Source of the DNA: Bolinopsis microptera
Taxonomy: Eukaryota; Ctenophora; Tentaculata; Lobata; Bolinopsidae
DNA length: 64,000 bases
Assembly: GCF_026151205.1 (NCBI RefSeq)
Contig: NC_087083.1
Span: 8,181,460-8,245,459, forward strand
Reading direction: 5' to 3'
Below are positions 31,891 to 46,689 of the stretch, one piece after another. The notes beneath the pieces were generated by a model that saw only the letters and a program-made list of their open reading frames with translations, did no database searches and was not told the origin of the DNA. The translations under genes and the position numbers were made by a program. Position 1 is the stretch's first letter; every line of letters begins with the position of its first letter.

Positions 31891-34800
31891 TCAATATTAT
31901 ATAAGTATATTAATTGCCATATACTTTCCCACATTTTAAGTCAAATAATGTTTCTTGCAACCACACTCCACAGTAAATCTTCAATAGTACTTAGTAGATC
32001 ATAGCAAGATGCACCACTGGGCCTCGCCGAACTGCGAAGAATTGGCATTATGAATTAATATTGATCCCCACTGACCAGTGACCATAATAAAATTAAAAAG
32101 GGACTTACTATATTATATATAATTAGATAGTAGCCTGGGGACCCCGGGCTATTATTTTTTATGTTTACAATTTTTTTAAATCATAGAGAATTAGGCAGTA
32201 AATAAATCAAATGGAATGACAGGCTGAGCGCTGTTTTGGTTATAAAGTTGAATGTTGCATTGGGATCTTACTAGATTCGCTCGCTCAAAAATTTCAAGTG
32301 ACTTTGGGTTTTTAATGTTTGTTGCAGCCGTACAAAACGGTTTTACATAAACCCGTATCCCAACCTAACCATAATCATAACCCCTAAGCTATCCATAACC
32401 CTTACCACGAGCCAACCCTAACCCGAGACCCGAGCCCTAAACACTCGCGCGTCGAATTCATGTTTACTGAGCCTGTCACGTGACCAAACGGTTTTTTGGC
32501 CCATAACTCTCCAGAATAGCTTTTTACCTTTGGAGGACGTCGCCGCTTCGGTCGCAGAGCAACGATCTCGATGGGGTTGACATCGTCAACCAATTTTACC
32601 CTACTCATGGAGGGTGATTCGGAATCAGCGTCCAAAAAAGACACCGATTCAGATCAATATCACACCCAAAGTAAAAGGGCCTTTTCACAAGAATTCTTTT
32701 AAAATTTGGGCGAGCGATTTAGTAGGAGCGGTTGCATTGTCGCATTGACGGCATATTAAAAAAATTTAAACGCAGCTGCATGTGCACGCTGCAAGAAATT
32801 AAAAATTACAACAAATTTAAATAAGTTGCTATTTAAGATTTATTTAAATAAAACCCCAAAAAAGTGGTTTAATTTTGGTACTTTGGTGTTATATTTTGGA
32901 CAATTTTTTATTTATTTTCTAATAATGACTTATATTGTTAGCAGCACATATTATTAAATTTAATATAATTATATAATTCTTACCAAAAAATTTTTTTTTT
33001 TAAAATTATATGCGCGCCGCGCATATTTTCCGGACAATTTACACCGAAGTATCAAAATCAAGCGCTATTTCCACAAAAATACCTTACAAGTTATTAAGTG
33101 TTGTTGTTGCACATTCGGAACTCCTTTTTTCCTCCATTTGAATTATCATTTCGTCACGTGTAATTAAATTGTTAACTATATTGTTATGTTTTCCTCATTG
33201 AGTGAAATTACTCATTTATACTTGATTTCATTCCCATGGTTTTTATTACATACTTAATCCTAAAGGGTAGACTCTACCATATAATAAGATGTTGAATGAA
33301 ATCCTTTTCATCATATTCAACCAGTAAAGATTGAACTGTTCATCCTCAGATGGTCATGTTGATATTGCCCTTTAAAGTATTTGGCTAAATCATTTTGTAA
33401 CTGGAGCTGATGTAGTAGCTTCTTTACAATTCCAAAGTATAAGCCATTATAGTAGTCTCAACATGCCACAATTAAACTGTAGACCTTATTCTGTTTGGGA
33501 CTGACTAGGAATCAAATTTTATTTTCTAAATATTAGCAACGTGTGGAAAGTTTTTATTGATGAAAATTCATAATGCAAAAAAAAATGGGCTTTCCCCCTT
33601 TTTAAATTTTTTCCCTTTATAAAACGCTGTATTTAAACCCTTGGGGACGAAGGGGGGGTTTCATTAAAAGAAACCCCAAATAAATGTTGAGCATATAGGG
33701 CTAAAATTCTTTAAAAAAGGGGTTTGGGAAAATTTTGGTTTTTTTCGTCTAAAAAAGGGTGGGTCAAAAAAAACGCCCCTATGGGCCCAAAGGGGGTTTT
33801 AAATCTAAGTAAACTATAGGTAAAAATAAAATAAAAATCATAAGCAAAAAATGTAACTAATCTTTGTTTTCAAATGGGGAAAAAGAAAAAACATTGCAGT
33901 CAGCCCGGGAAAATTGCAGTCACTATAGGGCACTTTAGATGTTGTGACTATGCAGTAGTGGTCCCGCTTGCGATTTGGAATTTGCGGGGGTTAAACCCGT
34001 TTTAATTTCCCCAACGATCCACCTCCCATTTGGTTTTTGGGAAAACTTAGCTTAAATTTTAGCTGTACCATTTAAAAGCAAGAAAAAAAAAACCCTAAAG
34101 GGGATGACAAGGGAAAAGAAAAGGGGGGAAAAGAAAAGGGGAACAAAAAATTTAAAATAAAATTTTTTAAATGGGAGAAAAAAAAATTTTTAAATTACAA
34201 GCTCAATAATAAATCATTTGATAAAACTTCTAATTAAAATGACACTTGGTACGCTCGCCCATTTTCACTGGTAAAGTCTAAAACTTCGGTTTTTGGGCAC
34301 GTTGAAACACTTATTCAAAAAAGGGTTCAAAATTTTTTTCAGTTTACCAAAGTTAGTACCCTTTTTTCAAAAAAATAAAAAAGATATGGGGGGATTTTTT
34401 TTAAAATAAGGGGTTACGGTCATCTAGAATCCCGGGAACCCTTCCTGAAAACGTTATATTTTTTCCCCAGAACAAACTTTTAAAAGGGCCTTTTAAAACC
34501 CGGTCTTTTCAGGGCTATAATCCCTATAAAATTAAAATTTTTGGAATTTTTGGGTGAAGATGGGAGGTAAAGATTCCAATCAAGTGCAAACTTTAACCAT
34601 TCTAAAAACTTGATTTAAAAAAAAACGTTGTAGCCAACCTCGGGGGGAGGGTTCCGGAGGAAAGGGGAAGGGATACAACATAAAAATTTAAAAAAATCTT
34701 TCCAGTTTTTTTAAAAACACTGATTTTTTCTATTCCTTTCCCTGGGGAAAAATATTAATTTTTAAAACCCAATTAGAAAAAGATTTTTTTATTTAACCAG

Positions 34801-37800
34801 CTCGCTCCATCCCCAAATTTGAATTGGGGATAAATACTTTAACCCAATTTATTAAAGAAAGGGGGTTTATTTAAATAAAAAGAAAAAACGTCAACAAAAT
34901 TCGTTTATTTTTGGATAAATCTTTGCAAATTTCCCTTTTTTTTTTTTCCCCTGAAGCCCCCTTTCATAAAATTTAAAATTTTTTTTTGGGGCCAACATGA
35001 GATCAGCAATGGGGGGAATTTGAATTTCCACCCATGGGAAAAACCCCTTGGTTTGTAAAATCAATCCCCCGAAGACGACTAATGTTATAAAAAAATAAAT
35101 TTAAAACCCCTTTTTGTCATCTTAGAAAAAAGAAAGGCATGACAAAAAAAGGTTTTTTTAATTGGAAAAAAAACATGTATTATTTGTCTCTTTTAAAAAT
35201 TTAAAAAATATATCTATTACGGTCTGAAAAAAATAAATAAACAATTTCCCATTAATCATTTTCCCTACTTCAATAAATCTAACGGGGTATAAAGTGGGAA
35301 AAAATCATATCTTGTATATTATAAAAAATCCCCAATTTTTTGGTACCTTAAAGGGAAATTAAATTTTGGGGAACCCTTGCCCAAAAAACATTTTTATTAA
35401 AATTAACCGCTGTTTGTTGTAGTTTGGGCCTCGAAAAAAATTTTTTGAAGTTTTTCCTCAAAATTTCGGGAAAAACAGTTAACTAGGACAAAAAGGGGTT
35501 GTTTCGTAACGAAAAAAACCGGGGCCCCCTGAAATGAACCCCCCCTTTGGTAAGGGTTCTTATAAAAGCTTGGGGTTCCCCAAAAATTTTCGTGCAAAGT
35601 CCCCAATTTTTTTATCTTAAAACTTGTACTTTAAATCTCCCCCCTTTTAGCCCTCCCAAAAATTTTTTAAATTGGGACAAAATGAGTCTTCGTTTTTCCC
35701 CTACATTTTTTTATATGAAATCTTTAAAACCTAAAATTTCAGAGTTTTGGGAAATCAAAACCCTTTTTCCCATTACAGTTTTTTTTTCCCTAAAACCCTT
35801 TTTTCCAAAAAAAATAAAAAATTTAAACCAGAACCCTTTGGGTCGATACTACAAAAAATGTATTTTTTTTTTCCCAAAATTTTAAGGGACTTTTTTTAAA
35901 CATAAATCTTTTTTTTCCAGTGTTTTTTCCCTTTTTTTTTCAAATTTTTAGGAAAGTTTTTTTTTGTAAAATTCAATACGTTTGGGAAAACTTTTTAAAA
36001 TAACATTTTTTTTCCCTTCCCAAAACCCGCTGAATTTTAAACTTTTTTTTTGACAGTATTTTCTACTTTTTTTTTTTATAAATTTATCGAAAAAGCTTCG
36101 GAACTGACATATAAACTCTTCTGGAGATTTTAAAGGGTGTAATTCTGTATTTACAACCGTGGGAAATTATTTCCCCCAAATTTGTTCAACTTTAATCAAA
36201 AATACAAAATTTTTCCAGAAACTACATGTCCATGAGGGGGAAAAATTTTAAAGGGGAGGAGTGACAATCCCCGGGCCTACCTAAAATAGTTTAAAAACAA
36301 AATAAAATTTTTCTTTAAAAATGAAGCATAGTTACAAATAGAAAGATTTATAAGACATTATATTTAAAAAATAAATCTGTAATGGTGTAAAAGACTGAAT
36401 CAAAAGGGAAAACAAAACAATGACTGAAGTGTCAGAGAAAATAGATTTAAAGCCTTTTGGGGGAATTTTCAACTTTAGTAATTTCCTAAACATTTGATAA
36501 ATGGGGCACAAACCATAATTTTGGGGTCTTTTGTATGATTTTTTTTATATTGTAATCCCGATTTCCCCAAACCCCCCACCTGAACACCTTTTAAAGGAAA
36601 AAACTCGTTAAGCCCTTTATTCTCAGTCCCTCTGAAAAAGCTAGAACCCCTTTTTTTTTGGGGAAATGAAATTTGAATTGCCCAAACCCAAAAATTTAAT
36701 ACAATTTAGCTAGACCAAAACAATTTTAATCAAAAAAAATAAAATCAAAAATTAAACCCTTTATTCGAAAAAAATTGGGTTTTCGAATACAAAATTTTAT
36801 TTGATGTATTTTTTTCAAAATTTGGGGAAATGGAAGTCACACCAACAAAATTATCTCAAACGGGCACTCAATGGGCGACTTTTTTTGCCAATTTTTCAGT
36901 AGTTTAAAAATTTTTCCTTTAATTTTTCCAAAAAATAAAGTTTAAAGATTTCCCCCCCCCCCTAAAAGGGGCCACTTTGGCCCGGCCCGCGCAACCCGGG
37001 AAAGCGGGGGGTGGGAGCCAGCCTGGGCAGGCGTTTTGCCCTGGTTATAATAAAGGTTTTATTCCTTTATTTTTCCCACAACCCAAAAACAGGAATAGAC
37101 CCCAAAATGCCAGCTTAAAACATTAACCTAACTGTGCAGGTACAATGTTTTACAAATAAACAATAAACAAAATTTTTCAGGGGCACCCCTGCCCCTCTAT
37201 GGGGCTGGGACTGGGATCGGGGAAATTTATGTTGTTTTTTTTATTTTTTAGCTAAACCACACCAATAAGTTCTATTTTTTTTTTATTTATATTAATTTTA
37301 ATTTTCATCATACGAACCACATCATACTGAACCCGTTTTTTGGGGCGAAAAGTTTTATAAAAGGGGTGTGTTTCAATTTTAGAAAACGGGGGGCCCACAA
37401 AACTTAAGGGGGAAAGGGGTTTTCTTTTGGGAAAAAATAAGGGTTTAAAAAGCATCCCAAATTTTTCTAATTTTTCTTTCTAAATTTTTATAAAAATTAA
37501 AACCCCCGTATAATTTAAGTGTATTTAAAATGTTTATTGGACTTTGGGTTAAATTTAAAAACAAACACCCTTTAAAAAAAAAATTGTTTTTAAATAACCG
37601 GGGGAAAGATTTTTCTAAATTTTAGCTTTTTAGGGGTTCAAAAAAAGCCCAAAAATGGACTGCTTTTAAAATTTTTAAATTTTTTAAAAATTTTTTTTTC
37701 AAATAAAACCCTTGGAACCAGTGGCCTTTTTTAACGCATCTTTTAAACCCATTTACTTTGAAACGTCAAGTGACTGGTAAAGTCAAAAATTCTTTTCTAA

Positions 37801-39539
37801 AGAACATTTTTTCCCAAATATTTTGAAGTGTAGAAATTTTTTTAAAATCCCTTTTAAATTTTGTACTAAATTACTTATGTTTTAAAAAACGTTTTTTAAA
37901 AAAGGGGGGGGAAATTTTTTTAGGGAGGAAATTTAAAATTATTAAAACTTTGGAAATTGAAGTTTTTAACTTTTTACAATTTAAATTTTTAAAAAAAAAG
38001 CCAATTTTAAACCATTTTTTTTTAAAAATTTTTTATCATCATCAACATTTAAAGTAAATAGATAAAAAAAATCAAAAACGTGACGGGATACAGCACTTTA
38101 TCAGTAAATATTTGGGGTCCCCGTTATATTTTAATAAAGGGGAAACCAATATTCTCTACGTTTCCAAAAAATAATGGTTTTTTTCAAAATTAAAAATTGT
38201 GTCTTTTTTAAATTTTAATTTATAATTTTTAACCCTTTTATTTTTTAAGGGAAATATGGTTGACAATTTGGGAAAACTTTGGGAAATTTTTTACGGGCCC
38301 TTTAAAACCTTGGAAAAATTTCTAAAATTAAAAATTTAGTGATTTTTATAAATTTTTTTTTATCAGGAAAAAGGGGTTTGCGGGAGAAAACCAAATCCTC
38401 GGGCCCATCAATAAACCCCGTTTCCCCTGTCAAGATTTAAAAACGGGTGACAATTTTTTAGAGCCCCCCCCAAGTTTGGGTTGTCCCTCCCCCCCCCCCC
38501 CCCCCCCCCACCACAAAAAATTCCCCTTTAAATTTCCCCAAACGGGTATAAGGCTCCTTTTAAAAGTTTACCAAAATCAGGGGGCAGTCATTTAAAAGAC
38601 CCCTGAAAAACAAATCGTTTTTAATTTTTAAAAAAACCGGTTTCCAAAAATGGGTGTGTTTGGGTGTGAAATTGAAAAAACAGCGTTTGTATCCGTACAC
38701 TGTAAAGTGTGTCCCGTGTTTGTGAATTATTTAAACAGCTACTACTTTTCCCCTAGGTTAAACATGGCTTAAATTTTTTTTAAAAAAAAATATTATCAAA
38801 ACATTTTTTAAAAGTTCATCATGGGAAAAATGTTTTATGTGATCCAATACCTTCAACAAAAATGTATAATGTATTTCATTCTAGAAAAAATTTTTCACAA
38901 ATTTTTCCCATATCACACCAAGCCAAAAAAAATACCCTTTTCCCCCAGTACCAGTTAACCGCTTTTCCACATTCTGTACAAAACCCAAAAACCCGAATCT
39001 TTATGGGCCCTGATTCCCCTTTTAAAAATTCGGAAAACCCTTCTACCCTTAAACCCAAATACCCAGTTTTTAAAAATTTTCTTTTGGAAAAGTAACATCA
39101 TTGCTAAATTAAAATCTTTTTTATTTTTTCTTCCAAGCATGGTTTCTTCAACATTCCATACAAAATATCTTTCGTTTTTTCTTTCAGTAAAAAACAAATG
39201 ATTAAAAACCCCCCGGGGGTAATATTTGTGACCCTAAGCAAAAAAGAAGAGCTTTCTGACGATTTTATCACTTTTTTTTACAAACTATAATACTTCCGGT
39301 ACATTCAATTAAAAATTTAGGGGCATCTAAAATTCTTTAGAAAATGCTTTTATTAAAATTCAGGTTCATGCTATATACTTTTGGTTTGGGAAAAAAAAAG
39401 GCTATTTAACCCCGTTTTTAAAATTTTGCGTCCTCCATAAAATCAAAAAAACACACGGTATACAACCGACAGATAACAAAATTTTCCCCAGATAAAAAAG
39501 AAATCGCTAACTTTTTTTATAACTTTTTTTTCGGACCGC

Positions 39540-39770
39540 GTGGGGCTGAAATTTCCGTTCTCTGATTTTGGGTTTTTTTTGTGTCCCCGGACGAAGACAT
39601 TTTTCCCCCGATTGGTTTTGGTTTTTTGTCACGGGGACTGAAAAACCAAACCAAAATTTTGGGTTTTGTCCCGGACTGAAATACAGTTCTCGATTTGGGT
39701 TTGGGTTTTTTCAGGTGCCCAAAAAACCGTTCCCCCGATTGGGTTTCCATCTCTTAGATATTGCTGACAA
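39540..39770. repeat. about 70-bp tandem repeat, 3 copies, damaged
   Basis: Repeats of a unit with cccccgattgg, gggttttttg and ccggactgaaa words. Confidence 0.55.
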
Positions 39771-40226
39771 AAACCCAAAACCCGAAAAATATAGTTTGTG
39801 AGAACTTCTTTCAAAGAGGGAACCCCTTTTTTAAAAAACCTTGGGGGCCCCTTTTTTTAAAAAAGTTTTTTTTTGGGAATTTGCTTAAAAAAACCCTTTA
39901 AAAAATTTTCCCTTTTTTCAAGTTTTAAAAATTCACATAAAAATGATATTTAATTAAATACAAAATTTTCAAAATTTTCTTTGATAATTTTAAAATTAAA
40001 AAAAACAAGGGTGAATGTTTTTTAGATGTCATCAAACCTATAAAAGAACAACTATACCCAAAAATATATGATAGTCAAAAAAATACACTACATTTATTGT
40101 AAAATAATAAAAGAATAAAGTATCTAAAAGAGCAGGAAAAAAATAATTCCCTCCACCCTGGTGTTTTCGGGGCCCACAACGGGTTTACAATGATAACCTG
40201 TAAACCAGTGGCGTAACGTTGCCTCT

Positions 40227-40264
<38 letters not shown>

Positions 40265-41849
40265 CCGAAAAAGCGACCCCCCCCCTTTGGGGTCCCCCCC
40301 CCCTTTTTGGGGGCCCCTCCCCCAAAAATTGGACCAAAAATTAAAGGTTTAATTTTTGGGATAAAAACCGGTTTAAAAAAACCCCTTAAAAAAGGTGTGT
40401 TTCCCAGAGCAAAAGGCGCATTTTACTATACCCGGGGCCCAGGTTTAAATTTTTTAAAATTATCCCACAATTTAAATCAACGATTTTGAGGGCCCCCCCC
40501 CCCCCCCCCTAAAGGGTGGCGCCCCCTCCCCAAGATGGGCCCCCCCCCCCCCCCTTTCCAAAACCCGGGGGGGTCAGCGGGGCCCCCGGTTTCCTCACTG
40601 CTGAAACCCCCCTTTAAATTTTCTGTTGTAACCTTTCATTTAAAACCATGTATATATTCTGCGGTTTTAAAAATTTAAATGATTTAAAGACACAAACAAC
40701 CACGTCGTCAAAAAAAAAATCTATCCAGGTGGGGTTTGGGATAAGATGACTCCCGCCCTTCCCCCCCCGGCCCCCGATACCCCTTGGTTCCCCCCAAATG
40801 GACTGATTTTTCCCCCTTTTTTTACCAAAACACTTCTGTTTAATTTCGTTTTTTTAATTTTACGGTTTGTTCAGTTTTTTGAAAAACCCAATTTCTCTGA
40901 TATGCTATGTTTTTACCCCTTCAAAAAATGTTAAAATATAACTTTTTATGATTTGTTAAAACAAATGTTGGGCACGTGGGTTATGGTATAAAAAAATGTT
41001 ATGAACGTTATTATGTTTTTTCAAATGTTTTGACACCTGATTATGTAAAACAAAATTTTATTTGCTTTCCCCGTTTAGAATCGCGGCGGGATTAAATTGG
41101 GGGAATCCCAAAAATATTTCAAACCCCAATTTTTGCAATTCCCACGGTTACTCCGAAAGGCGGTGATCCCGAGTTTGCTTGCCCCGTGTAAAAAACCTTG
41201 CTCCCCCTTTTTTTGTTCTAAAACCCCCGGCCACAATTTTGTTGTTTTGGGGCCTTAATTTCCAGTTTCCCCGGGGACAGGAGGTTTAAATTTGTTTTTT
41301 ATAAGTGCCCCGGGACATGTTATTGGAGGGCGCCAAAATTTTTTACCCTTTTAATTTAAACGTACGCGCCGCCGCACAAAAAAGGCCCCGGGCGCGCGTC
41401 CTGATCCCCGACTTGGAACGGCCGGGGGGGGATTGGGAGCTAAATTTTTGTAATTTTGGGGGGGGGGGGGGTTTTTTCCTTTAAATTTTGGGGGGGTTGG
41501 GGGAAAAAAGGCAGAGCCATTTAAATTTTTTATTTGGGGGGGGAAAGGGGGTTTTTTCCTGTTTCCCAGGAAATTTAAAAGTGTGGACCCGTCAACCCCG
41601 GGCCCCGTTCAATTTTGGGAAAGGTTTAACCCTTTTTTCCAATAATTTTACCTGGGGAAAAATAAAACATTCAAAATTTGGGAATTTCAACAATTTCATA
41701 CAAAGGGCCCCTGAAAAAAAATCTAGAAAAATGGAAACGTTGTATTAAAAGAAATACAAACCCATCAAATTTTCCCCGATGGGAAAAAAGTTTTTGGGGT
41801 TCCTGATCGGGAGAGCACGTTCCCCCTTGGGTTTTTTTAGTGGAAATTT

Positions 41850-43710
41850 TTAGTGCTTTTTTACCCCCGTAGGCTTTTAGGGTTTCCCGGGGGAGGGGGG
41901 TACAAAGTTTTAGTTTAAAAAAAAAAGGGTTTTTTGCCTGTCCCAAACCACATAAAAAAACAAGTTTTCCCACCCTCCAAACCCACTCCGGGGGCCCCTC
42001 CCCGGGGGCCCGCCCCCCTCCCAAAAAAAGACCGAAATCCAGCAAAACCAGACTTTTAAAAAAAACTTTAAAACCCCCGTAGTCTTTTTATGTTTCCGGG
42101 TAGGTGGGGCTGGTTTTGTTTAAAAATGGGTTTTTTGCTCCTGTCCCAAACCATCATAAAAAAAAACAAGTTTTTGCCCTCTCAACCCCCACTTTGGGCC
42201 AACTCCCAAAGGGGGGGGGGCCACGGGGGGGGCCCAAATCCCAAAAGACCGAAATTTCCCCGAAAAATCCAGACCCTTTTTTAAAACTTTTTTCCCCCCC
42301 GTAGTGTTTTTTAATGTTCCGGGGGGGGGGGAGGTGGGACATGTTTTAAGGGTTTTAAAAAGGGGTTTTTTTGCCGTCCCAAACCATCTTAAAAATCAAA
42401 TTTTTTTCGACCTCTAAACCCCCCACTGGGCCACTCCCAGGGGGCCAGGGGCCCATCCCAAAAATGCCCGAAAAACCCAGCTAAATCCGGGATTTTTAAA
42501 ATTTTTTCCCCCTTGAAGTGCTTTTATTTTTCCGGGGTAGGGGGGGGGCCCATGTTTTTTTTTTTTAAAAAAAGGGTTTCCCTCCCCCTTTTCCCAAAAA
42601 ATCATTTTAAAAATCAATTTTTAAAACCTTAAACCCCACTGGGCCATTTCCCCAGGGGCCACGCCCTTTCCAAAAAATAAAACCGAAACCCACCCTAAAT
42701 CCAAAATTTAAAATTTTTCCCCCTTTTAGTGTTTTTTTAGGGTTCCCGGGGTGGGTTGGGAATTGTTTTAGTTTAAAAATGGGTTTCTGCCTGTCCCAAT
42801 CCATCAATAAAAATCAAGTTTCAAATCCCCCAAACCCTCGGGCCATCCCAGGGGCCACCCCCACCCCAAAAAATGACCGAAATCCACCCCAAAATCCAGA
42901 CTTTAAAATTTTCCCCCTGTAGTGCTTTTATTTTCCGGGGTAGGGTGGGAAATTTTTTTTTATTTTTAAAAATGGGTTCTCCCTGCCCCCAAAAAACCTT
43001 CAAAAAAAAATCAAGTTTCCACCTCTCAACCCCTCGGGCCATCCAGGGGCCCCCCGCCCACCCAAAATGACCAAAAAATCCAGCAAAAAGCAGACTTTAA
43101 AATCTTTTCCCCCTTGTAGTCTTTTATGTTCCCGGGGTTTTAGGTGGGACATTTTTTTTATTTTTTTAAAAATTTTGGGTTTCCCTGTCCAAACCATCTT
43201 AAAAATAAAGTTTCGACCCCCCTCAAAGTCTCCCCCAACCCCGGGCACCCCAGGGGCCCCCGCCCATCCCAAAAATTACCGAAACCCGGGTTTGAAATCT
43301 GGGTTTTTTAAAAAATTTCTTTTCCCCCTTTTAGTGCTTTTATTTTCCCGGGGGTTTAGGTGGGAATGTTTATTTTTAAAAAATGGGTTCTACCTGTCCC
43401 AAAACCACCCTAAAAAATAAAGGGTTTTTAAACCTCTCCCCCCATTTCGGGCCATTTCCCAGGGGCCACGCCCACCCAAAAGGGACCAAAAACCCAGCTA
43501 AAATCCAGATTTTAAAAATTTTTACCCCTGTAGTCTTTTATTTTCCCGGGGGGTAGGTGGGACATTTTGTTTTATTTTTTAAAAAAATTGGGTTTTTTTC
43601 TGCCCCCAAAACCATCAAAAAAATTTTCAAGTTTTCGACCTTAAACCCCACTCGGGCCACCCCCCGGGGGCCCCCGGCCCCCACCCAAAAAATTTTATGA
43701 AATCCGGTTT
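41850..43710 (-). repeat. about 218-bp satellite, inverted array, about 8 copies
   Basis: Each copy contains, in the complementary orientation to the array at 46690-52450, the words gaaatccagc, cagactttaaaa, gtagtgctttta, ccggggtaggtggg, tgtcccaaaccatc and gggccac. Copies are damaged by homopolymer runs. Confidence 0.8.
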
Positions 43711-44379
43711 TATGTTGGGGGTTAAAAATCAAATCCAAACAGAAATTAAAATCTTAACCGGGAAAGGGATTTTTTGGTTTCCGGGGTATTTTTTTTGGAT
43801 GCCCCCCCCCCAAACAACCAAATCATTCGGGGGAATAAAATTCTTTTCATTTTTTCAGGAATTTATTCCCCCATTTTCTTTTTTTTTTTAATAAAGGGTT
43901 TGATCCCCATTTATTCGAAAATTTTTTTAAAATTTCAGATCGAGCCAAATTTTTTGGATGTTTTTTTGGCCATTAAAAAATTACTTTTTGTCTGAAAAAA
44001 TGAGGGTTTTTTAGTTTCAGATGACCGAGATAGAGGCTTGACGATTTTTTTCCCATTACGGGTGATAAGGTGATTCGTTTCCCTTTTCCCAGGGGGATTA
44101 GATGGGCCCCCCCCAAAATTTGCAAAAGGGCCCCAAATTTTAAGGTGCCCTATCAAAAAACCCAACCCTTTCAATTTTTTTTAAAACAAAGGTTTAAATT
44201 AAATGCTTGATAACTTGTCATTTCAAATACTTTTAGGGCCCCAATTTTTAAAGATCAGATGCAAAAATTTTTAATTTTCTGAAAAATCTGAAAAAAATTT
44301 TGGGCGTTACCCATGTCCGGAAAAAGAAAAAATTATAGGTGATTTAATTTTAAAAGGGGGGTTTCGTTCTTTTCAGAGG

Positions 44380-46620
44380 TAGGGTATCGAGAATGACTCG
44401 GACCGAAAATTTTCTAAGTCCAATTTTTCAAAGTTTTTCTGGGAAATACTTTTGTTCATTTTCATGCACCCTGATCATTTGAGCCAAAAATTTTTTTTTT
44501 TTGGGGTTTTTAAAAAGTTCGATATTGGATTTTTAACGTTTTTGGGAAACTCGAGGGTCCCCTTTGTAATGCGATCTCGGGGGAAAGGCCCTTTCCCGTT
44601 CCCCAAATAGGGCCCTCGGAAGGGGTTTTTAGTTTTCCCTTTTTGAGGTACGAAATTCGAGAATGTCGGACCGAAAATTTTCTAAGTCAAATTTTTCAAA
44701 AGTTTTTCTGGAAAAAAACCTTTTTTGTTCAGTTTCTTTGCTACCCTGATCATTCTGCCCCCCAAAAAATTATTTTTTTTCGGTTTTTAAGGGTCGATTT
44801 TACGATTTTGGACCAGGGTCCCTTTGTAATCGATTGGGGAAGGCGGGCCCCTCCCTTTGCAATAGGGAGTGGGAAGGGGTTTAGCTCTGTTTAGAGGTCC
44901 CTTTATGGGGGAATGACTGGGCCCCGAAAATTTTTCTAAGTAAAAAAATTTTTCAAAAGTTTTTCGGGAAAACTACTTTTTTTTCATTTTTTATGCTATC
45001 CTGTTTTAAATTCTGGGGCCAAAAAATTTTTTTTTTTGGGTTTTTTTCAAAAAGGGTTTCGAAAAACGATTTTGGACTCGAGGGCCCCCTTTGAAATTGC
45101 GATTCGGAAGGCAGGCCTCCCGTTCCCCAATAGGAGTCGGAAGGGGTTTTTAGCTTGCTTTGAGGAAGTTTTGGGAAAAACTCGGACAAAAAAATTTTCA
45201 AAAGTCAAAAATTTTTTAAAAAGTTTTTCGGGGGGAAAAATATTTTGTTCTTTTTTAAATCCCTTTTCCTGTTTATTTTTTGGAGCCAAAAATATTTTTT
45301 TGGGGTTTTGGGAAATTTTTCGATTTTGGATTTTACAAAATTTTGGGGACTCGGGGTCCCCTTTTGGTTTTTTCCCAAATTCGGAAGGCAGGCCCCCCTT
45401 TCCCGAAAATACGGGGGTCGGAAGGGGTTTTTTTTACCCTCTGTTTTGAGGTACTTTATCGAAAATGACTCGGGCCCAAAAATTTTTTTTAAGTAAAAAT
45501 TTTTAAAATTTTTTTCTGGAAAAAATATTTTTTGTTCAGTTTAAGCTATCCTATAAATTTGAGCCAAAATATTTTTTTCGGTTTTCAAAATTTTCAAATA
45601 TACGTTTTGGTCTCGAGGGTCCCCTTTTTGTAATGCGATCCCCGGAAGGCCCGGGCCTCCCTTTCGCTTTACGAGCTCAAAAAAGGGTTTTAGCTTCCTT
45701 TTTAGGGGTTTTCTTTTTCCGAGTTTTGGGACCGGACCAAAAATTTTCAAAGTCAAAAATTTTTCAAAGTTTTTCTGGAAACTCTTTTGTTCATGTTTCT
45801 TTTGTATCCTGATCATTCGGACCCCAAAAAATATTTTTTTCGGGTTTTTCGAATTTTCATATACGTTTTTGGGGACTCGAGGGCCCCCCTTTGTAATGCG
45901 AACCCTCGGAAGGCAGGCCCCCCGTTCGAAAACCCGACCCCTTGGGGGAAAGCGGAAACCCCTTGGGTTTTTAGAGGTACGTATCAAAAGGAAATTAAAT
46001 GGGGCCCCGAAAAAATTTTCAAGTAAAAAATTTTAAAAATTTTTTTTTCCCCCCGGGGAAAATTTTCCTTTTTGTTTTTGTTTAAAGCTACCCTGATATT
46101 CTGAGCCAAAAATATTTTTTTGGGTTTTTTTCGAAGTTCGATAAAAACAAATTTTGGGAAAATTCGAGGGTTTCCTTTTTGGGGTAATGCGATCTCGGAG
46201 GCAGGCCTCCCGTTCGCTTTAGGGAGCTGGGAAAGGGGGGGGAGCTTGGCTTTCAGGGGGTACGTATCGAGAATGGACTCGGATTTAAAATTTTTAAAGG
46301 AAAAAAATTTTAAAAAAAGTTTTTTCGGGAAAAATACTTTTATTAAGGGTTTCTTCCCTCCCCTAAATAATCATGAGCAAAAAATTATTTTTTTGGGGTT
46401 TTTTCAAAGGGACCGCCACCTACCCTTTCGTTTCGTTTTTGGGAAACTAAAGATTTCCCTTTTTTAATTTTGCGATTGGGGGAAGGGCAGGCCTCCCCTT
46501 GCTACGAGTTTCGGAAGCGGTAGTCTGCCTTTTAGAGGTAAGTATAAGAATGACTCGGACCGAAAAATCAAAATTTTTAAAATTTTTTTTCAAAGTTTTT
46601 CGGAAAAACAAATTTTGTTC
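44380..46620 (+). repeat. about 270-bp satellite, about 9 copies
   Basis: The word gagaatgactcggaccgaaa recurs, more or less damaged, near 44390, 44660, 44910, 45175, 45462, 45735, 45990, 46270 and 46550. Each unit also carries atcctgatcattctgagcca, ggactcgagggtcccctt and ggcaggcctcccgttcgc. Confidence 0.8.
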
Positions 46621-46689
46621 TTTGTTTCATCCCAAACCATGATCATTTTACCCCCGAAAATTTTTTTTGGGTTTTTTTTTTTTAAAAAG

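Larger units (their letters stand above)
30594..33560. other. intergenic region 5' of the M16 gene
   Basis: Contains the presumed M16 promoter, a copy of the roughly 290-bp dispersed repeat (31083-31385), a Harbinger-like MITE (31732-31890) and a CpG-containing block at about 32340-32660 with scattered ccctaa-like words. An 80-residue minus-strand ORF at 32402-32644 has no recognisable family. Beyond 32.7 kb the sequence is AT-rich and featureless. Confidence 0.5.

Noticed and set aside
32340-32440. Possible interstitial telomere repeats (ccctaa words)
   Set aside because: The words are scattered and irregular; no run of consecutive telomere units.
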